Source: CAYVFM01 sp964546375
GTDB lineage: Bacteria; Gemmatimonadota; Gemmatimonadetes; Palauibacterales; Palauibacteraceae
Assembly: GCA_964546375.1 (NCBI GenBank)
Contig: CAZJJO010000020.1
Coordinates: forward strand, 1-27,325
DNA length: 27,325 nt
Direction: 5' to 3'
Shown here: one piece after another, positions 8,488-15,505 of the stretch
Position numbering within the stretch: the first letter of the stretch is position 1
How the letters are laid out: each line of letters opens with the position of its first letter
Made by a program: the position numbers and the translations under genes
The notes under the pieces: model-generated
The model's database searches: none
Told to the model about the DNA's origin: nothing
Seen by the model: only the letters and a program-made list of their open reading frames with translations

Positions 8488-9120
8488 TCAGCCCCCGGGC
8501 AGGAGGCCGTCCAGGACCTCGTGGATGTCCCGCCCGCGGAAGCCGCGGCGCCGGAGGTAGCCGTGGATCCGGCGGCGCAGCTTCTCCGGGTCCTCGGCCC
8601 GCCGCGCCTCCCAGCGCTTGCGGGCCGCCCGCTCCAGCAGCTCGCGCTCGGAGATGTCCTGCTCGCGGAAGACCCGGTCGATGGCCGCCTCGGCGTCGGC
8701 CTCGGAGACGCCCTTCTCCTTCAGCTCCATCTTGAGCTTGAAGCGGCCGCGGGGCTTCATCCGGATCCGGTCCCGCACCCAGCTGGCGGCGAAGGCCCGG
8801 TCGTCCAGGTAGCCCAGCTCCTCGCAGCGCGCCAGGGCGTGCGCCACGGCGGACGCCTCGAAGCCCTTCGACCGGAGGTGCCGCTCCACCTCGAAGCAGC
8901 TGCGAGGCCGGTGGGAGAGGTAGGAGAAGGCCCGGTCCAGCGCCTCGCGCCGGGCGGAGGCGCCGCGCAGCCGCTCCAGCTCCGGGCCGGTCAGCTCCCG
9001 GCCGGCGGCCAGGTCCAGCCCGGCGGCCGCCTCGGCCTCGACCACCAGCCGGTCGCCGCCCTCGAGGTGGACGGCGACCCGGTCGTCGCCCTCCGGCTCC
9101 AGCCGGGCGACGACGGTCAC
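8488..9120 (-). CDS. recX: Regulatory protein RecX
   Basis: RecX binds RecA filaments and inhibits or modulates recombinase activity. The 210 residues contain the repeated three-helix RecX modules. Typical stretches are RREALDRAFSYLSHRPRSC, EVERHLRSKGF, the highly characteristic ELGYLDDRAFAASWVRDR, and GRFKLKMELKEKGVS. The C-terminal module has LRRRIHGYLRRRGF. An N-terminal portion of about 50 residues precedes the first module. The GTG start follows GGGAG by six bases and lies 21 bases after the recA stop, so the two genes are co-transcribed. The identification is firm from both motif and context. Confidence 0.95.
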   Translation of the reverse strand: MTVVARLEPEGDDRVAVHLEGGDRLVVEAEAAAGLDLAAGRELTGPELERLRGASARREALDRAFSYLSHRPRSCFEVERHLRSKGFEASAVAHALARCEELGYLDDRAFAASWVRDRIRMKPRGRFKLKMELKEKGVSEADAEAAIDRVFREQDISERELLERAARKRWEARRAEDPEKLRRRIHGYLRRRGFRGRDIHEVLDGLLPGG

Positions 9121-9141
9121 GGCGGGCTCCCGGCCGGGCGG

Positions 9142-10203
9142 CTACTCCTCCTCGTCGGCGTCCTCCTCGTCCTCGTCCTCCTCGGCTTCGGCCGGGGGCT
9201 CGTCGTCCTCGGTCATCCCCATCGCCTCCCGGACCTCCTCCTCGATCTCCGCGGCCACCTCGGGGTTCTCCGCGAGGAAGGTCTTGGCGTTCTCGCGCCC
9301 CTGGCCCAGCCGGACGTCCTCGCCGTAGGAGTACCAGGCACCCGCCCGGTCGACGATCCCGTGCTCCTCGCCCAGGTCGATGAGCAGGCCCTCCTTGCTG
9401 ATCCCCTCGTTGAACATGATGTCGAACTCGGCCTGCTTGAACGGCGGGGCGCACTTGTTCTTCACCACCTTCACCTTGGTCCGGCTGCCCACCTGCTCGT
9501 CGCCCTCCTTGATGGAGGCCCGGCGGCGGATGTCGAGCCGCAGCGAGGCGTAGAACTTCAGCGCCCGGCCACCCGAGGTGGTCTCGGGGTTGCCGAACAT
9601 GACGCCGATCTTCTCGCGGATCTGGTTGGTGAAGATGAGGGCGGTGTCGGAGCGGCCGATGGCGCCGGTGAGCTTCCGCATGGCCTGGGACATCAGCCGC
9701 GCCTGCAGGCCGACGTGGGAATCGCCCATCTCGCCCTCGATCTCGGCCCGGGGAACCAGGGCCGCCACCGAGTCCACCACCACGCAGTCCAGGGCGCCCG
9801 ACCGGACCAGGACCTCGGCGATCTCCAGGGCCTGCTCGCCGGTGTCGGGCTGGGAGACCAGCAGGTTCTCGGTGTCCACGCCCAGCTTCCGGGCGTACTC
9901 CACGTCCAGGGCGTGCTCGGCGTCGATGAAGGCGGCGGTGCCGCCGTCCGCCTGGGCGTTGGCGATGATGTGGAGACAGAGGGTGGTCTTGCCCGACGCC
10001 TCGGGGCCGTAGATCTCGGTGATCCGACCCCGGGGGATGCCCCCGATGCCGGTGGCGGCGTCCAGGTTGATGGCCCCCGTGGAGATGGCCGGGGGCGTGA
10101 CCCGGGCGTCCTCGGAGCCCAGGCGCATGATGGCCCCCTTGCCGTGCTGACGCTCGATCTGGTTGATGGCCGTGTCCAGCGCCTTGTCCTTGTCGTCGCT
10201 CAT
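9142..10203 (-). CDS. recA: Recombinase RecA
   Basis: The 353-residue strand-exchange protein and SOS co-protease is complete. It has the N-terminal oligomerisation helix (AINQIERQHGKGAIMRLG), Walker A GPEASGKT, VVVDSVAALVPRAEIEGE with the Walker B aspartate, loop L1 MGDSHVGLQARLMSQAMRK, and TNQIREKIGVMFGNPETTSGG across L2. The C-terminal domain ends in a long, almost uninterrupted Glu/Asp tail of about 25 residues, an exaggerated form of the acidic tail that tunes RecA activity. The ATG has an AGGA about 11 bases upstream. Transcription can be assigned to a promoter about 100 bases upstream. recX follows at once. Confidence 0.99.
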   Translation of the reverse strand: MSDDKDKALDTAINQIERQHGKGAIMRLGSEDARVTPPAISTGAINLDAATGIGGIPRGRITEIYGPEASGKTTLCLHIIANAQADGGTAAFIDAEHALDVEYARKLGVDTENLLVSQPDTGEQALEIAEVLVRSGALDCVVVDSVAALVPRAEIEGEMGDSHVGLQARLMSQAMRKLTGAIGRSDTALIFTNQIREKIGVMFGNPETTSGGRALKFYASLRLDIRRRASIKEGDEQVGSRTKVKVVKNKCAPPFKQAEFDIMFNEGISKEGLLIDLGEEHGIVDRAGAWYSYGEDVRLGQGRENAKTFLAENPEVAAEIEEEVREAMGMTEDDEPPAEAEEDEDEEDADEEE

Positions 10204-10271
10204 GGGCGGATGGGTCCTGGTTTCGGGTGGGCTCTCCGGGTCGATTCGGCGGCGTCCGCGACCCCGGCCGC

Positions 10272-10302
10272 GGGCCCCCGCCGGGGCGGCCCCGGCGGGC
10301 CC
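10272..10302 (-). promoter_or_regulatory. GC-rich hairpin at the predicted 5' end of the recA mRNA
   Basis: A 13-base arm (10290-10302) pairs with a 15-base arm (10272-10286) through 13 G:C pairs, with a two-base bulge and a three-base loop. Given the -10 box at 10307-10312 on the minus strand, transcription would start near 10300, so the hairpin sits at the very beginning of the leader. It may stabilise the message; no U-run makes it a terminator. Confidence 0.5.
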
Positions 10303-10306
10303 GGAC

Positions 10307-10336
10307 AGTATAGGGGGGCTTCGGCCACTTTCGCAA
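10307..10336 (-). promoter_or_regulatory. recA promoter (sigma70-like)
   Basis: The minus strand reads TTGCGA, 18 bases, TATACT, a 4-of-6 and 5-of-6 match to the vegetative consensus. It stands in one of the few A/T-rich patches of the window. It would produce a recA leader of about 97 bases. TTCG occurs three times on the plus strand here (starting at 10320, 10330, 10341), overlapping the -35 element and the edge of the spacer; this may be an operator. No E. coli-type CTGT-N8-ACAG or Bacillus-type GAAC-N4-GTTC box is seen. Confidence 0.65.
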
Positions 10337-10424
10337 TTTCTTCGGGTGTCCCGGGCGCTCCCGCGGCCGGCGCCCCGGAGGACCGCCCCGCCAGCTTCCG
10401 GAGCCGCCTCAAGCCGGGATCAAG

Positions 10425-10446
10425 CCGGCCGGGGACGGTCGGCCGG
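10425..10446 (-). terminator. Possible terminator hairpin downstream of threonine aldolase
   Basis: The 304-base gap between threonine aldolase and recA holds the recA promoter and leader at its left side. About 60-80 bases after the aldolase stop it has a CCGGCC/GGCCGG stem with a 10-base loop. There is no T-run. The same gap also has the perfect palindrome ATCCGCGGAT (10460-10469) and a direct repeat TCAAGCCGG (10409-10417 and 10420-10428). No small gene is convincing here. Confidence 0.3.
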
Positions 10447-10507
10447 GCGTGCGGCTTCGATCCGCGGATGGTCGGCGGCCGGGCCGCGCCGGTCCCGCCT
10501 CTCCCGC

Positions 10508-11590
10508 TCAGCCCTCGCCGTTCCCGCCGGCCGCCAGGCCCCGGGCCACCGCCTCCAGCGCGGTCAGGGCCCGGTCGACGTCCCCGTCGCCCAGGCCGCG
10601 GTGGGTCACCGCCCGCAGGCGGCCGGGGCCGGAGGGCTCGATGAGGACGTCCGCCTCCTCCAGGCGGCCGGAGACCTCCTCCGCGGCGACGCCCTCCCGC
10701 TCGACGCGGATCATCACGATGTTCGTCTCCGGCCGGTCGGCGGCGAAGCCCTCGATCCCCTCCAGGCCCTCGGCCAGGCGGCGGGCCCGGCGGTGGTCCT
10801 CCTCCAGCTCGTCCCGGTGGAACTCGAGGGCGTAGAGCCCCGCCCCGGCCAGGATGCCGGCCTGGCGCATCCCTCCGCCCAGGCCCTTCCGGATCCGCCA
10901 CAGCTCGTCCATGACGGCCCGGTCGCCGGCCACCAGCGAGCCCACCGGACAGCCCAGGCCCTTGGAGAGGGTGACCATCACGGTGTCGGCGGGGGCGGCC
11001 AGGTCGGAGACGGGCACGCCGGTGGCGGCCGAGGCGTTCCAGAGGCGGGCCCCGTCCAGGTGGACCGGCAGGCCGTGGCGCTCGGCCACCTCCCGCACCG
11101 CCCGGGCCCGGTCGAGCGGGAGGACCGTCCCGCCGTGGAGGTTGTGCGTGTTCTCGAGCCACAGCAGCGCGGTCCGCGGGTGGTAGCGGTCGCCGGGTCG
11201 GATCGCCGCCTCGTAGTCCCCGGCCGCCACCCGGCCCCGGTCGGAGGGGACCGGGCGGAGCTGGACGCCCGACAGCCGGGCGGGGCCGGCCATCTCGTAG
11301 TGGAAGACGTGGGCCTCGGCCTCGCAGACCACCTCGGTGCCCGGCGGGGCGTGCAGGCGGAGGGCCGCCTGGTTGCCCATGGTGCCCGAGGGGAAGAAGA
11401 GGGCGGCCTCCTTGCCCAGCAGCCCGGCGACCTCCCGCTCGAGCCGCTCGACGGTGGGGTCGCCGTCGAGCACGTCGTCGCCCACGCCGGCGGTGGCCAT
11501 GGCCCGGCGCATCCCGTCCGAGGGACGGGTGACGGTGTCGCTGCGCAGGTCCACCGGCTCCGGCAGGGGCTCGGCCTCGGGCGCCGTCAT
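10508..11590 (-). CDS. ltaE: Threonine aldolase (PLP-dependent, beta-eliminating lyase family)
   Basis: This 360-residue fold-type I PLP enzyme would cleave threonine or allo-threonine to glycine and acetaldehyde. The family start is clear: VDLRSDTVTRPSDGMRRAM. Further motifs are GDDVLDGDPTVERLE, FFPSGTMGNQAAL, the LENTHNLHGGTVLP stretch, HLDGARLWNAS with the PLP-pairing Asp, and the Schiff-base lysine in TLSKGLGCPVGS. The C-terminal part is a regular small domain. The ATG at 11590 is chosen because GGAGGAGG precedes it by six bases and it forms an ATGA overlap with the zinc ribbon gene. It is the last gene of the dtd operon. Stereospecificity cannot be read by eye. Confidence 0.93.
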   Translation of the reverse strand: MTAPEAEPLPEPVDLRSDTVTRPSDGMRRAMATAGVGDDVLDGDPTVERLEREVAGLLGKEAALFFPSGTMGNQAALRLHAPPGTEVVCEAEAHVFHYEMAGPARLSGVQLRPVPSDRGRVAAGDYEAAIRPGDRYHPRTALLWLENTHNLHGGTVLPLDRARAVREVAERHGLPVHLDGARLWNASAATGVPVSDLAAPADTVMVTLSKGLGCPVGSLVAGDRAVMDELWRIRKGLGGGMRQAGILAGAGLYALEFHRDELEEDHRRARRLAEGLEGIEGFAADRPETNIVMIRVEREGVAAEEVSGRLEEADVLIEPSGPGRLRAVTHRGLGDGDVDRALTALEAVARGLAAGGNGEG

Positions 11591-12042
11591 CCGCCCTCCT
11601 CCCCGGACGCGCCCGGCCGGCGGGTCCCGCACTGCGGGCAGAAGCGGACGGAGGCCTCCAGCTCCTCCCCGCACGCCGGACACTCGGCCGCGGAGGCGTC
11701 CGACGACCCGCCGGCCGCCTCCCGCCGGGCGGCGGCCACCGCCGCCCGCGCGTCGCCCCCCTCGTCGGACACCGCCTCCCCGGCGGCCTCCAGCTCCTCC
11801 TCGGCCTCCAGCACCATCCGTCCGAAGTGGGCGCGCAGCCGCCGGTACTCCTCGTCGCCCATCTTGCCGGTCTCGTGCTCGAACTGGAGGTCGCGGACCG
11901 CCTCCAGCGCCGCCTCGCGCCGCTCGGCCGGCGGGAGCGCCTCCATCTCGGCGGCCGGGCCCTCGTCGCGGAAGAGGGGCGCCACCATCACCCCCAGCAC
12001 GAGCACCACCAGGATGGCCCCCAGCGCGTAGAGCGCGATCAT
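11587..12042 (-). CDS. Membrane-anchored zinc ribbon protein with CcmI-like N-terminal region
   Basis: The 151 residues start with a single hydrophobic helix (residues 2-23, LYALGAILVVLVLGVMVAP). A short cytoplasmic helical region (41-70) follows, with RREAALEAVRDLQFEHETGK and EEYRRLR; this resembles the N-terminal part of cytochrome c maturation protein CcmI/CycH. After an acidic Ala-rich linker comes a compact zinc ribbon, CPAC (121-124) and CPQC (135-138). It has no TPR repeats, so it is not a full CcmI. Starts and stops overlap both neighbours as ATGA, placing it inside the dtd-ltaE operon. Zinc binding and membrane anchoring are well supported; the role is unknown. Confidence 0.75.
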   Translation of the reverse strand: MIALYALGAILVVLVLGVMVAPLFRDEGPAAEMEALPPAERREAALEAVRDLQFEHETGKMGDEEYRRLRAHFGRMVLEAEEELEAAGEAVSDEGGDARAAVAAARREAAGGSSDASAAECPACGEELEASVRFCPQCGTRRPGASGEEGG

Positions 12043-12530
12043 CGCCGGCGCCGGGCCTGCTCGGCCAGCTCCAGCGCCCGCGCCACGCCGGCGTCCGGGT
12101 CCCGGAACCGCTCGATGGGGAAGGACTCGCCCAGGGCGTCCATGACGCCCACCAGGGGCACGTCCAGCTTCATGCAGAGGGTGGCCTCGTTCTTCGTGCC
12201 CCACGCGCCGCCCACCGCCACCAGGGCCTCCGACGCCCGCACCACCAGGACGTTGCGCGCCTCGCCCATCCCGGTGGCCACCGGGATCGTGACGCCGGGC
12301 GCGGCGGCGTCCGGGTCGTCGCCGGGCAGGAAGCCGACCACGGCCCCGCCCTCCTCGGCGGCGCCGGCGGCCGCGGCCTCCATCACGCCCCCGAGCCCGC
12401 CGCACACCACCACCGCCCGGGCGCGGGCCAGCGCCCGGCCCACCCCCCGGGCCGCGGCCCGCAGCTCGTCGCCGGCGTGGCTCGAGCCGATGACGCCGAT
12501 CCGGATCGGTCGGTCCACGTTCTCGCTCAT
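12039..12530 (-). CDS. TIGR00725 family (LOG/lysine-decarboxylase-like nucleotide-binding fold) protein
   Basis: This 163-residue Rossmann-like protein resembles the TIGR00725 branch of the LOG superfamily. It begins IRIGVIGSSHAG (9-20), followed by CGGLGGVMEAAAAGA (43-57), TGMGEARNVLVVRAS (86-100) and VGGAWGTKNE (106-115). True LOG cytokinin phosphoribohydrolases carry PGGxGTxxE; here the motif is the degenerate GGAWGTKNE, as in TIGR00725 members whose function is unknown. The ATG lies one base after the dtd stop and is preceded by GGAG at seven bases. The older label 'lysine decarboxylase' for this superfamily is misleading and should not be used. Confidence 0.85.
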   Translation of the reverse strand: MSENVDRPIRIGVIGSSHAGDELRAAARGVGRALARARAVVVCGGLGGVMEAAAAGAAEEGGAVVGFLPGDDPDAAAPGVTIPVATGMGEARNVLVVRASEALVAVGGAWGTKNEATLCMKLDVPLVGVMDALGESFPIERFRDPDAGVARALELAEQARRRR

Positions 12531-12531
12531 C

Positions 12532-12969
12532 TCAGCGCTCCATCACGAGGGTCACCGGACCGTCGTTCACCAGCTCGACGTCCATCATGGCGCCGAAGGT
12601 CCCGCTCCGGACGGGGACGTCGGTGGCCCGGCAGAGTTCCAGGAAGCGGTCGTAGAGCTCGGCCGCCCGCTCGGGGTCGGCGGCGGCGGCGAAGGAGGGG
12701 CGGCGGCCGCGGGACACGTCGCCGTAGAGGGTGAACTGGGGCACCACCAGCAGGGCCCCGCCCACCTCGTCCAGCCCCCGGTCCATGCGGCCGTCCTCGT
12801 CGGGGAAGACCCGGAGCCCGGCCAGCTTCTCGGCCATCCAGGACAGCTCCTCCTCGCCGTCGTCGGGCCCGAACCCCGCCAGGGCCAGCAGCCCGGCGTC
12901 GATCCGGCCGACGACCTCGCCGTCGACCCGGACCTCGGCCTCCGAGACCCGCTGGACGACGACCTTCAT
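12532..12969 (-). CDS. dtd: D-aminoacyl-tRNA deacylase
   Basis: DTD removes D-amino acids (and glycine mischarged on tRNA-Ala) from tRNAs. The 145 residues match family length. They start MKVVVQRVSEAEVRVDGEVVG, with the active-site stretches VVPQFTLYGD (75-84) and NDGPVT (135-140), the latter the cross-subunit cis Gly-Pro motif. The more usual form of the first motif is SQFTL, so a Pro replaces Ser at that position. The ATG at 12969 is preceded by GGGGGAGGA about five bases away. It heads the four-gene operon that ends with threonine aldolase. The 357-base region upstream contains a large palindrome and no clear promoter boxes. Confidence 0.95.
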   Translation of the reverse strand: MKVVVQRVSEAEVRVDGEVVGRIDAGLLALAGFGPDDGEEELSWMAEKLAGLRVFPDEDGRMDRGLDEVGGALLVVPQFTLYGDVSRGRRPSFAAAADPERAAELYDRFLELCRATDVPVRSGTFGAMMDVELVNDGPVTLVMER

Positions 12970-13121
12970 TCCGTCCTCCCCCTCTTCGACGATCGCGTCG
13001 TCGCCGTGCGCAGGCGCACCCGGCCGCCCGCGCTCCCCGCGAGCCGTTCCCCGGAAATCCGCCATTGCGGTGATCCGGGCCTCGCCGGCTTTCCGGCGTC
13101 GAGCCGGTTCGTGTCGCCGAC

Positions 13122-13280
13122 GGCCGGACCGTCGAGGGAGACGGGGTGCGGAGACTTTTCGAGCGAACCTTTGGGTGAGCGCGAGGAGATCCCCGAGGGG
13201 CGAAGCCCCGAGGAAGCTCCGAAGCGCGTGACCCCGAGTTCGCGAGAGAAGTTTCTCCGCTCCCCGTCTCCCTTCCGGCC
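13122..13280. repeat. Rod-like imperfect palindrome (about 159 bp) in the helicase-dtd gap
   Basis: The 357-base gap 12970-13326 holds one long hairpin. GGCCGGA (13122-13128) pairs with TCCGGCC (13274-13280). GGGAGACGGGG (13136-13146) pairs perfectly with CCCCGTCTCCC (13262-13272). GCGGAG (13148-13153) pairs with CTCCGC (13255-13260). ACTTTTCGAGCGAAC (13154-13168) pairs with 13238-13252 at 12 of 15 positions. Inside, CGCG, GGAG and GGGGC pair with 13225-13228, 13217-13220 and 13205-13209, closing on a GAA loop. Either strand would fold the same way. It could be a MITE or REP-type dispersed element, a structured leader or a small RNA. The rest of the gap (12970-13121) shows only a short GCCGG-AAAG-CCGGC hairpin. 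Confidence 0.7.
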
Positions 13281-13326
13281 GACATCGACGGCCACGATCG
13301 CCCCGACCGGAACGCCGGCCCGCACC

Positions 13327-15303
13327 CTATTCACCGTAAAACAACCTCGGAGCGTTCGCGATCTCCCGGCCGTCCAGCACGGCCCCGTCGCGCCGGACCC
13401 GGTCGACCACGCGGTTCAGCAGCGCCTCCTCGGGCAGGGTCTCCTTCAGCCCCTCCGGCGAGGCCACCACCACCAGCATGTCCCGGGTCCGGGAGAGGGC
13501 CACGTTCAGCAGCCGCGGGAAGTCCGGGTTCTTGCCCTCGTGGAGGAACCAGCTCCGGTCGGGGGGCGCGTCGACGGTGTCGAAGATCACCAGCCGCTTC
13601 TCCCGTCCCTGGAAGCTGTGGACGGTGCTCACCTCCAGGCGGTCGGGGGCGGAGCGGCCCAGCCGCTTCCGCGCCAGCTTCGAGATCCGGCGGGCCTGGA
13701 GCCGGTAGGGCACCACCACCGCCACGTCCTGGAGCCCCTCGTCGGCGGCCACCGCCAGGAAGCGGACCACCGCCTCCACGTGGGCGGCGTTGGCGCGGGA
13801 GCCCTCCTCGCGGTCCACCGACGGCGACAGCGAGTCGGTGTCCAGCAGCACCAGCGGATGGGCCGGACCGTCGCGCTCGCGGACCTCCCCGGCGTCGGTG
13901 AGGCGTCCCCCGTAGAAGAGGTCGCTCACCAGCCGCCGGATCTGCGGCGCCATGCGGTACTGCTCGGTGAGCATGGCGCAGAGGCGGTCGTGCTCGGCGG
14001 GGAGCGAGACCTCCCCCTCCGGCGCCTCCCGCACCACGCCGGCCTCGCGGAAGGCGTCGCGGCTCATCCACCGGTCGGCCTTCTCGCCGCGGCTCACCAC
14101 CACGGCCGGGAGCTGCTGGAAGTCGCCGATGGCCACCGCCCGGCCCGACGTCTGGGCCGCGGCCAGCGCCACGTAGGGGAGGGGGCTGGTGCTCGCCTCG
14201 TCCAGCACCAGCGACTCGAACCGCAGCTCGGCCAGCTCGTCCCAGACCGACAGGCGGGCCAGCGTGCTCAGGACCACGTCGGCCTCGCGCAGGGCGAGCA
14301 CCGACTGGCGCTGCAGCTCGCCGCCGATGTGGGACAGCTCCCGCAGGGCCTCCTCGTCGCCCGCGCTCCGCGCCATGGCCGTGAGCCGGCCGTGGCGCGT
14401 CCGGAGCCGCCCGCCGGCCTTCTTCCGCTGCTTCGGCGTCAGCATCCGCCGCTCCATCTCCGCCACCGCCTCGTCGACGTCGCTGGCGCCGGCCGCCACC
14501 CGGCGGTCCAGGGCCGCGTCCAGCGACAGCCGGTCGTCGCCGGTGGCGGCGTACTCGGCCCCCACCCGGATGACCCGGTTCGCCTCCACCGCGCCCGCGT
14601 CCAGCGCGTCGGCCACCCGGGCCGCCGCCTCGTCCAGGGCGCCGTTGGTGATGGCCGCCACCAGGACGCTCCCCTCCCCGGTCAGCTCGGCCACGACGTG
14701 GCCCAGCAGGAGCGTCTTGCCCGTGCCGGGCGGCCCCCAGACGAAGTGGACGTCGCTGCCGAGCACCCGCCGGAGGGCGTAGCGCTGGTTCTCGTTCAGC
14801 CGCTCCGAGCGCTCGCGGCTCAGCTCGGCCTCGCCCAGCTCGGGCCAGGAGCGGCCGAACAGGCGGAGGACGGTGTCGGGGTGGTAGTCGCCGGGCGACT
14901 CGCGGATGGCCTCGAGCCGCTCGGCCAGCGCCGCGATGAGCCAGGTGGGATCGAACTCCAGCTCGGCCGGCGTCGGGCGGCGGCCGAGCCAGTCGGAGGC
15001 GGCCACCCGCAGGCGCGATCGCTGCCGGCGATAGCCCACCACGAACCCGGTGGTCTCGCGCGATCCGGCGCGGATCCGGACGGCGTCGTCGGGCCGGATG
15101 TCGTAGGGCCCGCCCTCGAGCCGCCACTCGTAGAAGAAGCTGCCGCCCGCGGAGTCGTCCACCCGGCCCTCGTCGGCCCGGAGCGGCTCGCCGAGCCCGC
15201 GCCGCTCCAGCTCCTCGCGGACCGCGTCGACCTCCTCGCCCAGGGCGTCGAGGCAGCCGTCCAGGATCTCGGCGAACTCGCTGTCGAGGGCGACGTCGCT
15301 CAT
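13327..15303 (-). CDS. SF1 helicase of the Upf1/Dna2-like (AAA_11/AAA_12) group
   Basis: This 658-residue ATPase has the ordered SF1B motifs: Q-motif-like LNENQRYALRRVL (169-181), Walker A GPPGTGKT (190-197), DEAS (368-371) for Walker B, GDFQQLPA (393-400), EQYRM (447-451), STVHSFQGRE (559-568) and NVALSRTRDMLVV (600-612). An N-terminal region of about 165 residues contains a beta-rich segment (residues 65-105) like the 1B-type OB/SH3 insertion of Upf1/IGHMBP2 helicases. It probably unwinds DNA or RNA 5' to 3', but partner and pathway are unknown. The chosen ATG gives the natural start MSDVALDSEF; no Shine-Dalgarno sequence is evident, so a leaderless or unusual start is possible. It stands alone as a transcription unit. 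Confidence 0.9.
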   Translation of the reverse strand: MSDVALDSEFAEILDGCLDALGEEVDAVREELERRGLGEPLRADEGRVDDSAGGSFFYEWRLEGGPYDIRPDDAVRIRAGSRETTGFVVGYRRQRSRLRVAASDWLGRRPTPAELEFDPTWLIAALAERLEAIRESPGDYHPDTVLRLFGRSWPELGEAELSRERSERLNENQRYALRRVLGSDVHFVWGPPGTGKTLLLGHVVAELTGEGSVLVAAITNGALDEAAARVADALDAGAVEANRVIRVGAEYAATGDDRLSLDAALDRRVAAGASDVDEAVAEMERRMLTPKQRKKAGGRLRTRHGRLTAMARSAGDEEALRELSHIGGELQRQSVLALREADVVLSTLARLSVWDELAELRFESLVLDEASTSPLPYVALAAAQTSGRAVAIGDFQQLPAVVVSRGEKADRWMSRDAFREAGVVREAPEGEVSLPAEHDRLCAMLTEQYRMAPQIRRLVSDLFYGGRLTDAGEVRERDGPAHPLVLLDTDSLSPSVDREEGSRANAAHVEAVVRFLAVAADEGLQDVAVVVPYRLQARRISKLARKRLGRSAPDRLEVSTVHSFQGREKRLVIFDTVDAPPDRSWFLHEGKNPDFPRLLNVALSRTRDMLVVVASPEGLKETLPEEALLNRVVDRVRRDGAVLDGREIANAPRLFYGE

Positions 15304-15430
15304 GCGGACCGTGGCTGGCGGACGGGATCGGCGGGCCGGGACCGGGCCCGCGGGCCGCCTGCTGTACGCCGCCCCCGGCCATACGGTCCCGCGCCGTCCC
15401 CCGCGCGGCGGCGTCGTCGGCGGCGCTGGC

Positions 15431-15450
15431 GCCCGGGCCCGAGCCCGGGC
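15431..15450. repeat. Perfect 8-bp stem hairpin in the helicase/AhpD-like divergent gap
   Basis: GCCCGGGC occurs twice separated by CCGA. As each copy is self-complementary the element forms either a hairpin or two palindromic half-sites. It lies between divergent genes (helicase left, AhpD-like right), 55 bases before the latter's start. No terminator U-run adjoins it. It may be an operator or simple GC-rich structure. Confidence 0.4.
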
Positions 15451-15505
15451 CATCTTGGCCCCGACGCCCCGGTCCGCCCCCCGATCCCCACGGAGGCCCG
15501 ATCCC

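Noticed and set aside
5028..8735. A 1235-codon plus-strand open frame opposite alaS
   Set aside because: It is the antisense shadow of alaS and its neighbours, with no domain-like segments.
10204..10507. Canonical LexA boxes upstream of recA
   Set aside because: Neither CTGT-N8-ACAG nor GAAC-N4-GTTC type palindromes are present; only a non-standard direct repeat is seen.
13122..13280. 6S RNA as an identity for the rod-like palindrome
   Set aside because: 6S RNA has a large open central bubble that mimics a promoter; here the arms pair almost throughout with only a small asymmetric loop near the base, and no family sequence is recognised.
13118..13293. CGACGGCC direct repeat (13118-13125 and 13286-13293) as a target-site duplication around the palindrome
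   Set aside because: The copies do not abut the palindrome ends (one overlaps it, the other is five bases away), and an 8-mer of this composition recurs easily here.
12966..13334. A 122-codon minus-strand frame across the palindrome
   Set aside because: Its composition is dictated by the palindrome arms, no ribosome binding site precedes it, and nothing resembles a protein family.
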